Assembly: GCF_002775205.1 (NCBI RefSeq)
Contig: NC_036457.1
Location: 12,252,996 to 12,316,995 of the forward strand
From: Xiphophorus maculatus
Lineage: Eukaryota; Chordata; Actinopteri; Cyprinodontiformes; Poeciliidae
Direction: 5' to 3'
DNA: 64,000 nt
The notes beneath the pieces were generated by a model. The model made no database searches, was not told where the DNA came from, and was given only the letters and a program-made list of their open reading frames with translations. The translations under genes were made by a program, and so were the position numbers. This document shows, one piece after another, positions 36,801 to 48,947 of the stretch. The number at the start of each line of letters is the position of its first letter. Position 1 is the stretch's first letter.

Positions 36801-39800
36801 GCCTGTCTTTGACAGACCTCTGTATGAGCGCTCCGGACCTGACCGCATCGGGCCAGACCGCATCGGACCTGACCGCATTGGGCCCGAGCGTTACAGCTCG
36901 CCTTACTGTACGTTGGACACACTATATGTTAATTAGCATTCCTTATTCAGAGTTTTCATGCATTATTAAAACATGTATTTATTTACAATTTTAGTTTGAA
37001 CAATTTTTGGGGCGTAATAAATGTAACTGAAGGTTAAAGGATTTCTTTAAAATGCTACAAATACTTGGGCCTAATACAGCCAAGTAAATTTTCAGGTATT
37101 AATGAAATTTTTGAATTTGTTGAAATGGATATATTGCCATTCAGTGGAAAGAAGAGGTTATCCAGAGGACCGAGGACCACACCCTGCTGCTCCACTGCCT
37201 CCTCCACCAACACCTCCACCTCCACGAGTCGAGAAGAAGCCTGAAATAAAAAATATTGATGACATCCTCAAAGCACCTGGCAGATTATCTCGACCTGAGA
37301 GGGTATTAATTAATTCCTGCAATATTCATTTACGTAACATTAACATAGATGAGCAAGGACTTAAGAAAACTGTATCTTAACAGATTGTTATTATAATGAG
37401 GGGCCTCCCAGGAAGTGGAAAAAGCCACGTTGCAAAGCTTATACGGGTATGTAATTCTGTTTTTTTTTTTTCTCCTAAATGTATTAAAAATGTTTATCTC
37501 AGTAAATTAGAAATATCTGTTTTTTTCAGTAAATCAGTTCTAAAGTGAAAGTTGCATGTTTTAAAGGTTAAATACACATACAGTATTTCAAGTGTTTATT
37601 TCTGTTATTTTTGATCATCAATATTTTCATTAATTGAGATAAGCCTTTAACATTGACTTGTATTTAGAGGAAACAAAAGATTACATAAATGGTTTTATTT
37701 TGGTTACAAACAAATTTAGAAAATTATTCTAAATTTATTTAGGACAAGGAAGTTGAATGTGGTGGCGCACCTCCAAGAGTTCTTGTTCTGGATGATTACT
37801 TCATGACAGAGGTGGAGAAAGTTGAGAAAGACCCAGACACCGGGAAGAGAGTCAAAAATAAGGTCAGTCTGGTGCACATGAGATCAATCAAACTGTCTAA
37901 TCTGATGGACTGTGATGAGTTTAATCAGAATTGTTTTAGTTTAGTGTAAATGATGAGATGCTCAACAACTGTCTTTCAGGTTCTTGAATATGAATATGAA
38001 CCTGAGATGGAGGATACCTACAGGAGCAGCATGCTGAAAACATTTAAGAAAACTCTTGATGACGGTTTCTTCCCTTTTATTATTCTGGACACCATTAATG
38101 ACCGAGTGAAACATTTTGAGCAATTCTGGAGCGCAGCCAAAACAAAAGGCTTCGAGGTGAGTTGTTTAAATTAGTACATTTTCTAAATAGAGACACATGC
38201 TACAAATTAGCTTACTCTATAAGCAAGACGATACAAACATGGGACTGCTGTTTTATTCAGTTTGTTTATGTTATTGTGTGTCTCTACCTATCAAATAAAC
38301 CTAATAAATTAGATAAAAAAATTTAACCAAAAGGTGTTCAGTTTGGTTCCTGCTGAAAAAGAAAATCCTCTCTTCCATTTCTAGGTGTATGTAGCTGAAA
38401 TCACGGCTGACACTCAAACATGTGCAAAGAGGAATGTCCATGGGCGCAAGCTTAAGGATATAACAAAGGTTAAAAGGATCGCTTTTTTGATCTCAAATAC
38501 TAAGACAATTAAGGTAACTTTCTCGTATCTTTGACTGAAACAATTATTTTTAATGGATTTTTTTATATGCAGATGTCCAACAACTGGGAGTCATCTCCTC
38601 GTCATATGGTGCGCCTAGATGTGCGATCCTTGCTTCAAGATGCCGCCATTGAGGAGGTAATTTATTTTTAGTAGATTTTTACTGCTGGAAGTTGAAACCC
38701 TTTTTGTCAGTGACTGTCTGAGCTAAACTTTGATTTGCTTGAATTTTTAGGTTGAAATGGAGGACTTCAACCCTGAAGACGTTCCCCAAGAAACCAAGAG
38801 GGAGGAGGAAGAAGAGAGCGATCTGGTAGGACAAAAAAGCTCCACCTCTTAGCCACATATTTTCATGTCTGCTTCTATTGAACAAAACATATGCAGGATT
38901 AATTGTTTTCCAGATTGATCTGTAGTGTTAGTCCTAAATCAAAAAGAAAAAAAATCATTCACTGAGTAAACTTTTTTTTATGACCAAACAAAAACAGATG
39001 AAATCCCTAAGACTAAGAAAGCACTGTAGTTTTAGTTTTGTAGTCTTTTTATTATTATTTTAATGTTTCTAACTCTATAATGATATTTAAACACAATTTG
39101 CATCAAATAGATTTTCTCCTTAATGTAACATTCCAGTACGTCACAGTAAAACATAAAACCAAACCAATGAAAATTTATGGTATAACACAAGATTTGAAAA
39201 ACACACTACTAAAATGTCTTAGTATTATCTCTACAATATAAGATATGGTACAATCTACTCATAAATACTGTTTTTGTATGTGTATAAAACATCGCGATCA
39301 TTTAAACCATTTATGAAATGGGGTGACCAGCTTTGCACTGTTGCAGCTTAAATGCTTCATTGTTTAATTGCTTCGTTTCTCTGCAGAGATCTCTAAGTGA
39401 AGTAACTTTAGATTTTGAAGGTTTTGTTGACTGAGACGCTTAAAACACATTTAATTTTAAATAATATAGATCGGGGTGAGCAATCTTTATATGCAAGAAT
39501 AATTTTGGCCTCAGTCCATCTAAATAAAGAGCTGCAACTATGACATTAGTTGTAAAATATGACATTGTAGATATTTAGTAGGTGTTTAGATATTTTCACA
39601 AGTTTATAGTAAAGGAAATTTCATTTCTGAAGAACCACTATTTTATTTCTATTAGGTTTTAAAATAAAGAAAAAAATGAACTTTGCAAAAAATAGGGTGG
39701 ATAAAAAAATCTAAAACAATTTTCCTAATACTTGTCATTCCGTTGTGGAAATTCATAGCAATTATTCAATTAAAACATCTTAGAAACTGCTTTAACCTGG

Positions 39801-42800
39801 ATTTGAAAATATACAATTTTGTAAAGTTTATTTTTTAATAATTTTTAGCCAAAGTTATTTAGAACTATTCTGGAAGGTTCAAAGAGCTCTGTAATATTGG
39901 GAATTTTTAAATTCCTAGCATAATGTTATAACTTCACCTGGGCAGCCTGAATACAGAAATTTCACAACCAGTACTCAAAACAAACTGCAAATTAGGCTTG
40001 AAGGAAAAAGGCTTGTCTTTTTTAGTTATATTTCTTATTTTTCTACATAGAGATGTCTTCTTCAGTGCAAAAATACTCTCACATTTTAGCTATTTCACTG
40101 CAAATACAGACCTGCATGGTCAGATTTCTTTGGGGTTAAATAAACAAAGTCAGAAATTGGCTTTCCTGATAATTTTTGGGAAACAGAAAGACTTCCTGTG
40201 GATTTTGAACACAGTTATGATTAAAACTCATTTAAAACTGTCCTTAACCTTAAGGGACACGTAGGTCCCTGTGTTATACAAATACTGATTGACTAATCTG
40301 AGTCTGTTTTCCACACATCAACAAAAAATTCTTTAAATATTTCTTGGAGTCCCTATATCTTGTAAGAAAATGTGTAATATATTTTCCCTTTTCTTAGTTT
40401 TATACAATACTAACTATACATTTTAAGAATTGTTTATTAAAACATTGAAATATTAATACCTGTTTTGCCTTCAGTTGTGCCACATTTAAGAATTTAATGT
40501 GCACTGGTTGAAATGTTTGACTCTTTTTTTCCCTAAATCTTTACATGTAACATTCAATGACTTTTATGACTTTTCTTTGTCCCTAAAAGCCCCTTATTGT
40601 GATCTTTTTTAGAACACAGTACAGTTGTTGGAAACAAAGATATATAAGAACTTCTGAACATTATGCTAGATCTGTAGCTTTTGGACAATAGAAACATTTT
40701 GGTGTGCTCTTCTGAGGGGTAGATTAACTTGGCAGAATACAATGTTGTATTGCTCAGCCTCTATAGCTTGTTGCACTCCTATTTTCAACCCTTACAGATC
40801 ATTGGTTGTTCAGGCACTATGCTTCCACACAACTCATTCCTGCCTTTCTACCACTGATTGAAGAATATAAAATATTACATGGTCATATTTTCTTTTTTAT
40901 ATATAATATTATTCATTAAGGAGATTAAAGTTCAGTACGTGAAGCTTTCTAAGAATGTTTAAGGCTCTGTGTTATAAGGAAACACCCACTGATTTTTGTC
41001 GGGGTTCCTTTTGCTCTCAAATCTTAAAAATGGTCGTAGTAAATTAAAAAAATAGAACTGTGATGGGCTAGAACTGTGAAATTAAAACACAATACATTGT
41101 GTGTTCACTGATGAACTTGGAAATGTGACGCTTTGCGTGGTGTCAGAGGCACTTGACCAGAATTGTGATGCACATAAGCATTTAGTTCCCAGTGGTCATG
41201 TCTTTCTGTGTTTTGAACCAATGACAGAATCTGCTTTATTGATTAAGATTGTGTGCACAGACAAAAAATGTGGTTTTTAAGCGCTCACTGCGTAGACATA
41301 AAGTATGAATATATACAATTTTGATTAGATAAAATACAGGATTATGTAGCCAATATAGCCATTTCTTTTTTAAGAATAAAGAAAGGCAGATTGCGATAGT
41401 GTAAACATGCTTAATTTGTTGCACAGCAGAGTAGCTGACAGATTATTCTGTAATGTGTTCATCGTGGTCATCAGAGAGATGACCTAAGGTGAAAAAGTTT
41501 CTGTTCCAGTTTGTTTTTGCGAAAAGTGCTCCATAGCGGCAACTTGAAGGTAAAGTCTAAACAGTTGTGTCCAGGATATGTGGGATCTGCAGAAATTTTA
41601 ATTGTCCTTTTCCTGACAATAGATCTGAAGAAGTTCTGGTTGGAGAGAATGTCAGCTCTGATGATCATCTCTGCAGACTGAATTGTTTGCCATTGTAGCC
41701 TCAGTTTGTGTTGGCAAATTTCTTACAAATAGTTAATGGCACTATTTTTGCGGTGAAATTTGGGGAACTATATCTGTTAAGATGGAGCCTTTTCATTTTA
41801 TTTGCCAGTAAGTCTTTTGGCCTCTTAACCTATTCTTGTGCATTCTGTGCAGCTTATTTTAGTCTTTAGTTAATATGACTTTTAACCAAAAGAACCAGAG
41901 ACATATACTTTTTTTTCTTTTCTTTTTCTTTTTTTACACTTTTACTTACCTTTTCCTCCACAGGTGGTATAAATCCCTCAATGCAATTATGTAATTCATA
42001 CGTCCCTTTACCTTTGAACACTTTTTGTTTCCAATGGGGTTGACTGTAGCAACTATCGTCTCATACCTTTTTTAAATTAATCTAATCGTTATTAGTTTAC
42101 ACATTTTAGTTTATGTACTCAAAGAATAAGAAGTTTCTTAGTCTTGTGGATACATATGTAATGAAGGAATCTCTACATGAAAATGTAAATTCTTCATCTT
42201 AGGGTGTTTTACACCCATAATTTGATTTCTGTGATCTGAATCAATGTTAAAATTGTAACTCTTCCTGGTGGTTTGGCTTCTTTTCACACAAAAAACTGAA
42301 AGCAAACCAAAACTGGCCACTATAAACTTCTCTAGAAGATTCAGTTTCTTGGAATGGGAGTACCAAATATTATACGGGATGAAGGGGTTGCGTTTCAAAT
42401 TAGTCAATACCATGTAATCCTCATATTATTATTATTATTATTATTTTGGTTCTATTTTACGCAAATTTACAAAAGGTTTACCAAATTATTTTGAGAAGCT
42501 GTCTGGATGAGGTTTTTGAAACAGACATACAGCATTTATCACTTTGTTTATTCTGAATCAGCTTTCTAAGCAATGCGTACCTGGCTACAATAAGACGTTT
42601 GGCTCGATCTTGCTGCAGTATCATATCACATCACATTTGCATAAAAAGTACATTTCAGGGGTTGAAACAAACTAGTGTTGGTTTTACACATACAAAACTC
42701 CTTAAGTGTGGAAATTCCCCAAATTTGCTAAGATTGCAAGGAGGAAATCTGAATTTTTGTAAGAATTTACTTACCACTGTTACTTGACGATTGTTCTATT

Positions 42801-45800
42801 TCTCATCTACACACTACTAAATAATAATTAATCTAAAGACAAACATGTGTTTAACTCTCAAATGTCAAGAGAGATTATTCTGATTAATATTTAGCTTTAT
42901 AAACAATTCTTGATTTAAAATGGATTTTAAGAATGGGACATGGGGTAAGAAAAGTTTGAGTGATTAAAAACCATTAGAGAATAAGTGGGCTCAGTGTATC
43001 AGAGTCTGCAAACATTCATTTGAAAACCTGCTGAAGTCAAGGAGGAAGTGACTGCTGAGCCACCTTATGCCTTGTTTCCACTAATCAGTACGGCTCGGGT
43101 CGGTGTGATTCAGTACACTATTTTATGCGTCGGCGTATTTAGGAAAGCATTTCCACTGCCAGTTAGACTCCTACTGGGGAGGTGGAGTTAAACACAAACG
43201 CCTAACGTGTTAACGACAAATGTAACTCTAGTATGTCTTCTGCTAGTAGTGATGTTTTTCTGTTCTCCATTCAATAGACTTTGTGGTGTTTCGCCAATGG
43301 CTCCACCCTAACCGTACAGTACCATTGTTGTATGGCTCTACAACCAAAGGGTGATGAGAAATGGTGCACTACGAGTCGGTTGTATTGGTTGGATTTACAA
43401 TGGACAAGATGAAATGGCGTACCACACCGACCCGGGAAGTACCGCTCAGTGGAAATCAGACATAAGTTGCACACAGAGCCAGTTTGGTCTCTACATATAT
43501 GAAGTTACTTTATGACAATCTCTTTGACTTATAGACACAGGAGACAGCATTGGTTCACTTCAAAATGAGATAGTGCTGGTGGTCTCCTCTGCTCTGGGTT
43601 TAAATCTCTGGAGGTTTGTCACTTTACGATCTTAATAATTATTAATGCACAAATGGCACACCTGAAAAGTTACTTAATAAATTGGTGGAAAATATTTTAA
43701 AAAGTGTTTCACAGACCTTAATTAAAAAATAAATAACTTGGGCATATATTTATTTGCATGTGCAAATATTTAACACTAGAACACTCCTAAAACATTTCTA
43801 CTTATTTGGTTCGGAGGACCTGTCCTCCACTGGACCTTGCCTTTTCGCCTGGAACACATCAACCAAAGCATCAGAAGTGGACTTTTGGGCAACTTGGAGG
43901 AAAGAGAATATAAAAAGGAACAGGGTTAAAGAAAACCTAGTATTTTCCAACAACCAAGAGGTCTTCCTTCCTGATTTTGGACAGTTTCACAGATGTGAAT
44001 CCTGCTGACTTTTTGACTGAACTAAAAATGTCCGCTAAGCATTATCTGTGACATTTCATGCATAACCACTCAACTGAATAATTTCTTTAATAGTCCAAAT
44101 TATGTCCTAATAGTCATTCAATATTGAATCTTAAAATGATTAATAAGAGGTTACTTTAATTAGAATGAAATAACATGGTCAACTTAAGAATACAAAGTAG
44201 TTGTAAGTGGGTTCAACGTAGTCATAAATTACATTTTTGAGTCTTTTTCTTTTTAAGGAAGTTATTTTTGCTGAACTCAGACTTAACCTTGATTAAGCCA
44301 TAAAATCCAGCTGGTTACTTTAAATGTGTAAGAGAGCAACAACTCTTTGGAAATGAAAGGTGAAATTCCAAAGGTTGGTACTCGCTACATGACCTTATCC
44401 TGTTTTATATATGTTTTATTTGTTTTAAAAAAGCAAGAAAGATCTATCAAAAAAACTGTTTTTGTTTCTACATGTGATAAATGAGAAAGATTAGTTTTTA
44501 TGCATATTTCCTTCCTGCTTAAAGATGGCATATGTTGGTTGAGCCCATGTTGATCTAAGAGGAAAACTCTTATTTATTCACTGTTCAGAATAGTTCCTTT
44601 GTTTTCAGACGTTTAAAACAGCTAGAGACGAAAAACGTATAATACTCCAACATAATTTGGCAAAAATAAGCAACAGTTTAGGAATTAGTTCAACTTTTAG
44701 TTGCAACAGTTTGTCAAATGTATTGATTTTTTATGCCACATATTTTATGAAACATTTGAATATTCATAGCCATAATTCATCTTCTGACTTGTCATTCTGT
44801 AATATGTATATTTTAATGAAATCCCTTAGATATAAAACTTTAGACAAACACATGTTCAAATCATAAAACACTGATACATCAGTTATAGCTAGATGCCAAA
44901 ATTGTATTATTTGGCTCATTGTGGCTTGATTGATTGGGTACTTGTGCAGTTAGATATTTATTGATGAGCATGTAGCTTGAGTGCAAATCTTTGTAGGACT
45001 TTTTTTTTTACAGCAGTAGGACTGCATCCTGAGCATAAGACACAAAGATGGGATTATTTGTAAAGATAGTCCATCTTAGTAGACTAAACCAAACTTTTAC
45101 TTAAACTGTTTTTGTTCTTTTTAGAGAACTTTAATTTTTCAAATTCATCAACATTTAGCTGATGATGATCAATTTGTCACTTAGGAGTTACAATATATTT
45201 GTCTGCATGCCAGCAGCATGTATATAGCATTCATTGTATTGTTTTATCTTCCAATGCAGTGTTATGCAGGTTTTGCTTGTTTGTCCTTTAACCTTTTATG
45301 AACCACTTTCCTCTCTTTTCAGCCAGTCCCCTGTCCTACTCTCTCCTTCCACCCCTACATCACATTTAACGATTGCAGTGTTTCTTTAATCTAGGGATAT
45401 CTTCCAAAAAGCAAATGGGAGATGGACACATCAGAGGCCAAACTTGGTAGGTATTCAACATTTGAGATCTCTGTTGTATCATGAAAGCATTGTCCCCTGT
45501 AGTATAGAGATTTCCATTTCCATCTCATAAGTAATTTGTATGTGTATTTTGTTACTTGGACTGGGCCAGTAGAATTGGGTTTATTGTTTTTAGCATAAAA
45601 AAACAGTATTGTCTCCTTAAGAAATTGCTGCAAGCCATCAAAGTGTTTTAGGCCATTATGAACATGTCCATCATCCTACAGATTTTAGTTTACAAGTATT
45701 TAAGATCATTACTGTTCATGCCAGGATTGAAAATATAAAATTGACCCCAGGTCAGACTGTGTAATATTGAGACAAATTGCAAAAAACCCAAGAGCTTCAT

Positions 45801-47510
45801 CTGATTCAGTGTCCCTGAACATGTATTGAGCGACCGTGTCAGAGATTTAAAAACACGTTTCTTCATATTGTATGTTCGCTTACAGTCTCATTGCATCATC
45901 AGGTTGGGGACATAAATGTAGCATCAAAGTGCAATTTATGAGCAAATCAGCAGCAAAAGTAAGGATGTTTAACTATCCACCCATCCACTAGCCACCCATG
46001 GTTCAGATAACCTGGAAGGTGGATGACTCATTGTCAGAGCATTGGTAACAATTTCTGCATGGCTCAGGCTTGAACTTTCTATTGAGACATACAATAATAT
46101 GTGGACATGACCAATCAGAAGGGGATCCTGCCATTCACCATCTTGTGATTGGTTTAGCCCAGTGGTTTCCAATCCTGGTCCTCCAGACTCTCTATCTTAC
46201 ATATGTTCCATCACACCTGATTCAAATGATTGCATGACCTCCTCTGCAGTCATCTAGAGCTGCTGAGGCCTGTTAATCACCCAGGTATTTAATTCAAGTG
46301 TGTGGCAGTAATGAGACACCTAAAACAAACAAGACCGGGGGGCTTGAAGGTCAGGGATAAGAACTACTGGTTTGGACTATGATGTGGGCCTAATGTTTGT
46401 TGTTGAATGACAGGGAGACTTTCCATGTGTTTAGACCCTTTTTTGTCTTGATGACCTGATCCACCGGTGCAGCCTCATTTCTTTAGGTGCACTATTGCGA
46501 AATTAGATCACATTCTAGATCCCTACAGTAAATCTTAAGCAAGGTGATAGAGGGATGATTAGTTGGGCCTGGTGCAGTATTTGAGTACACCAAGAACTCC
46601 TTTGTATGCCAAAGTATTCTAGAGTCAAATTTGACTCAACCCAGCTGATAAATGTAGACAGATAACCCAAATATAAAATCAGATGTACAATTGCAAGGCT
46701 GAAATGGAAAGTAATCAATGTGGTTAAAGGAACTTTCTTCTGACTAGACTTTGGTTCTGCTTCGTTGGAATCTGAAGAGAGTTGTGCATAAATAAATACA
46801 TAAACCTCAATGAATGCAAGCAATGCTGCAGAAAAGACCACAATTACATGAGAAACTGATGCAGAAAGTATGTTCTGCCACATATTATTGCAAAAGGTGG
46901 TTCAACAATCAGTTATTGTTGTGACTATATTGCAAATCCCTGACCATTACTTTTCTGTTTTAATTAATGCAAGTAAGCAAACAGAATTGCAAGGATGCCT
47001 TTAGTAGATCCAAGCTCTGTATTGAACACTTTACCTAAAAATAATTTCAGAAGTAGAATTAGGTTTGTTTTTTTTTACTGGGTGGACAAGAGTGACCTTA
47101 GCGATAATTTTCCTCTTAATAAAGACAAGTTGGACGGCCTGGTGAGCGGTGGAAAGAGGAAGCGTGACAGTGAACACTTGTCAGGCATAGAGGACTATCT
47201 TCAGTTGCCAGACGACTATGCCACACGCACGTCTGCACCAGGAAAGAAAAGGGTAAAAATTTTTGTTGTCATATGAAGCTGTCTTTTAGGACAATGTAAT
47301 TTGAATTGACCAATATCCATTTCATGCTCATAATGGGTTTGGTTGGTTGTCTTCTCTGTAAAGGTCCGATGGGCTGACCTTGAAGAGCAGAAGGATGCAG
47401 ATCGAAAGCGTGCTATCGGTTTTGTAGTTGGACAAACGGACTGGGAAAAAATAACAGATGAGAGCGGCCAGTTCGCACAAAGAGCTCTCAATCGTACAAA
47501 ATATTTCTAG
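27883..47510 (+). CDS. ylpm1: YLP motif-containing protein 1 (ZAP3), complete, 20 coding exons
   Basis: Nuclear PP1-associated putative kinase-like protein. Exons read by eye: 27883-28443, 29682-29906, 31297-31485, 31587-32137, 32299-35118, 35619-35745, 35890-36031, 36134-36223, 36317-36494, 36717-36907, 37145-37302, 37384-37446, 37743-37862, 37980-38156, 38385-38468, 38573-38656, 38751-38825, 45395-45446, 47125-47252, 47364-47510 (TAG). Their sum is 6,162 nt with all phases compatible, giving 2,053 residues; human YLPM1 is about 2,150. The start MFPSWGNYG matches the human MYPNWGRYG start; the open frame 18 nt upstream begins only with GTG. Order: Pro/Gln-rich N-terminus; Gln-rich region with QLRHYEMQ and YPHKDQLQ; repeat arrays in exon 5; Arg/Asp/Glu-rich part; P-loop GLPGSGKS (about 1751-1758) and VLVLDDYF (about 1778-1785); the PP1-docking RVRW (2005-2008) spans the last junction. 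Introns are short except intron 17 (6.6 kb). Confidence 0.95.
28444..29681 (+). other. ylpm1: ylpm1 intron 1
   Basis: GTAATG donor and TTTCTATCAG acceptor. AT-rich, with no recognisable element inside. Confidence 0.85.
30461..30556. repeat. Tandem repeat, 24-bp unit, four copies
   Basis: Four identical copies of a 24-bp unit beginning CCATTCTCCCCATC and ending TTTTTATGC, followed by a five-base partial copy. The copies are perfect, which suggests a recent expansion. It lies in intron 2 of ylpm1 and is not translated. Confidence 0.95.
30603..30967. mobile_element. MITE-like element with AGTAGGGTTGGGT terminal inverted repeats
   Basis: The left end AGTAGGGTTGGGT (30603-30615) is matched exactly by its reverse complement ACCCAACCCTACT (30955-30967). 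The 365-bp interior has no coding frame. This fits a non-autonomous DNA transposon, possibly of the hAT group. No clean target-site duplication was seen. Confidence 0.65.
32306..32731 (+). repeat. ylpm1: In-frame 39-bp tandem repeats coding RFDQPRQRFDGPP (ylpm1 exon 5)
   Basis: Eleven consecutive units, thirteen residues each except one of twelve, of consensus RFDQPRQRFDGPP, at about residues 512-653. Units near 32,580-32,690 are almost identical in DNA, with GACCAACCACGGCA repeated exactly, so the array expanded by tandem duplication. Human YLPM1 has a looser RFDGPR/RFEG-type segment at the matching place. The role is unknown, but Arg/Phe-rich disordered repeats suggest RNA or protein contacts. 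Confidence 0.95.
33593..34001 (+). repeat. ylpm1: In-frame 21-bp tandem repeats coding GRGGPPM (ylpm1 exon 5)
   Basis: About nineteen units of a heptapeptide GRG[G/F/V/R]PPM, at about residues 941-1076. The central units are nearly identical at DNA level and edge units are degenerate, as expected from repeated slippage or unequal exchange. The units create an RGG/RG-type, methionine-spaced segment of a kind often found in RNA-binding proteins. The other frames over this array are open only because of the repeat. Confidence 0.95.
36837..36890 (+). repeat. ylpm1: Short in-frame repeat GPDRI (15-bp unit) in ylpm1 exon 10
   Basis: Three GPDRI units followed by a degenerate GPER. The codons differ by only a few synonymous changes, indicating local duplication. 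Confidence 0.85.
42425..42445. repeat. (ATT)n microsatellite
   Basis: About seven perfect ATT units in ylpm1 intron 17. Confidence 0.9.
43064..43466. mobile_element. MITE with about 44-bp terminal inverted repeats
   Basis: The left end (43064-43107, CTTATGCCTTGTTTCCACTA onward) and the reverse complement of the right end (43423-43466) agree at about 35 of 44 positions and share CGGGTCGGTGTG. The 403-bp element has no coding frame. Many fish DNA elements have this TTTCCACTG-type end; the superfamily was not resolved. Confidence 0.8.
45447..47124 (+). other. ylpm1: ylpm1 intron 18
   Basis: GTAGGT donor. It holds a hAT-type MITE (46160-46369) and otherwise AT-rich sequence. The acceptor (CTTAATAAAG before ACAAGTTGG) has a weak pyrimidine tract, but it is forced by phase and by the KLDGL protein match. 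Confidence 0.8.
46160..46369. mobile_element. hAT-type MITE with imperfect 8-bp target duplication
   Basis: The left end CAGTGGTTTCCAATCCTGGT and the right end, read in reverse complement as CAGTAGTTCTTATCCCTGAC, form related terminal inverted repeats. The body (CACCTGATTCAAATGATTG) is a repeat known to be abundant in fish genomes. Flanks GTTTAGCC (46152-46159) and GTTTGGAC (46370-46377) match at six of eight bases, as expected for an old hAT target-site duplication. Confidence 0.8.
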
Positions 47511-48811
47511 GATAGTCTGATTCCTTATTTTGGTTTACAGTAAGGTACGTATGGTTTATTCTTTCTTATTTTAATTACTACATTAGGCATTTCAGGTTTT
47601 ATTTAAAGGATGTTAGATGATGATTTATAAATCCTAAAAATAACAAAAAAAAACGTAAAGACTATTATCTTTTATCATAAGAATGTTTTTTTTATGGACT
47701 TTATTTGTACTTATGGTATAGTTAGTGTATTTTATGCTGTGGGTTGCAGCAAATCTTCAATGTAAAGACAGTTGAGTTGTCTTGAAAGCTTGCTTTGGAT
47801 GAAATGGCACAATCAGCTTAGTTTTACTGAAAAAGTGTAATATCTGTGGCCTTTAATGGTGTATTCAAATACAAACTAGCCACAGTTTTCAATAAAACGT
47901 TAAGCTTTTGGTGCATTATGGCTAAGTAGAAACACTTGTTTACAATGTTTGTCACTTCTTTTAAAAAATTCTCACATATTTGAAGGCTGTTAACACACAA
48001 GAATGAAATATTTTACCTTGTTCTATTTTGTATAAGCGTTCACTTACAAATTACCTTTCCTTTCAACTGATAGTTGTTTGGTTGATGGGGAGCAATTGTA
48101 ATGTTAGATGCTAGATGTGAAGGTGTTATGCATTGAATCAAACATCTTTAAATTTATTGGTATGACAGATCTTGTTGTTGTGTAAGTTTTTAACTTTTAC
48201 TTTTTTATTGTAAACAAGTTTATCATTAAAAAACATTTGCTTTCCACAGGTGCCCAGAATGTGAAGAAGCTCCAACTCCTTGGCAGTGAAACATTCATCA
48301 GTACAATATTCCCAACAATTATCAGTAGTTTTTGTCACTTCACTAATAATTATAAAGAACACATTTTTCCCTCTGGTATGAGTTGTAGTTAATCTGTGCT
48401 TAGTTTGTTTAAGTGTGCAGACATATTTTACCTTTTTCTCTGTTTTATACTTCATGTACTGTATACCTGTAACACTGTTTCTTAGTCAATGTGTTGTAGA
48501 GGAAAAATAAAAGATTCACAACATTATACACTAATAAGATTTGTCAGTGGGGTTTCATAATGATGCTTGGAGAATTAACTGTGTTGCTTTATGTTTGGCA
48601 AGACTTTTTGTTCAGTTTATTGCTAATCTACAATGATAGTCTTGTCTCTGTTCATTTATGAAGTCACAATCCCCAGACTAAGACTACTATCAACTGTACT
48701 CATTTCTTGTTCGTCTAGGTTTCCTGTTACACGAATTAATATTTTTGTAAATTGAACTTGTATATATTTTTATATAAACTGATCCAACATGGAAGTAGGT
48801 GTATTAATAAA
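47511..48811 (+). other. ylpm1: ylpm1 3' UTR with a probable UTR intron
   Basis: After the stop, TAAG is followed by GTACGT at 47545, a good donor. TTTCCACAG at 48241-48249 is a good acceptor, followed by GTGCCCAGAATGTG. An intron of about 705 bp is therefore likely. The junction would lie only 34 nt after the stop, close enough not to trigger nonsense-mediated decay. Poly(A) signals AATAAA occur at 48506-48511 and 48806-48811. Confidence 0.6.
48506..48511 (+). terminator. ylpm1: Poly(A) signal of ylpm1 (first)
   Basis: AATAAA followed by AGATTCACAACATT. A second signal at 48806-48811 may give a longer form. Confidence 0.55.
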
Positions 48812-48947
48812 GATGTTTAAGGCCCATCTCCTGTAACTGTCACCTGTAGAGTTCATTGGCGGTGCATGTTACAAGGTAGTGATGAAAATATTAAAGTAAA
48901 AAGGAGCCAATTTCTTTCAATAAACCATTGACTTCTTATTTCTCATC

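Larger units (their letters stand above)
38826..45394 (+). other. ylpm1: ylpm1 intron 17 (longest, 6.6 kb)
   Basis: Runs from GTAGGA after the acidic exon 17 to TTTAATCTAG before the GYLPKSKW exon. It is AT-rich. An ATT microsatellite (42425-42445) and an inverted-repeat element (43064-43466) lie inside. No further exon is required by phase. Confidence 0.85.

Noticed and set aside
37480..37700. Phrases in ylpm1 intron 12 such as GTATTTCAAGTGTTTATTTC resembling a fish mariner element
   Set aside because: Too short and AT-rich to separate from chance by eye; no terminal repeats found.
46515..46883. 122-codon hydrophobic minus-strand ORF in ylpm1 intron 18
   Set aside because: It looks like membrane segments, but no splice partner, family motif or promoter was seen. 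Probably chance or old repeat DNA; a protein search would settle it.
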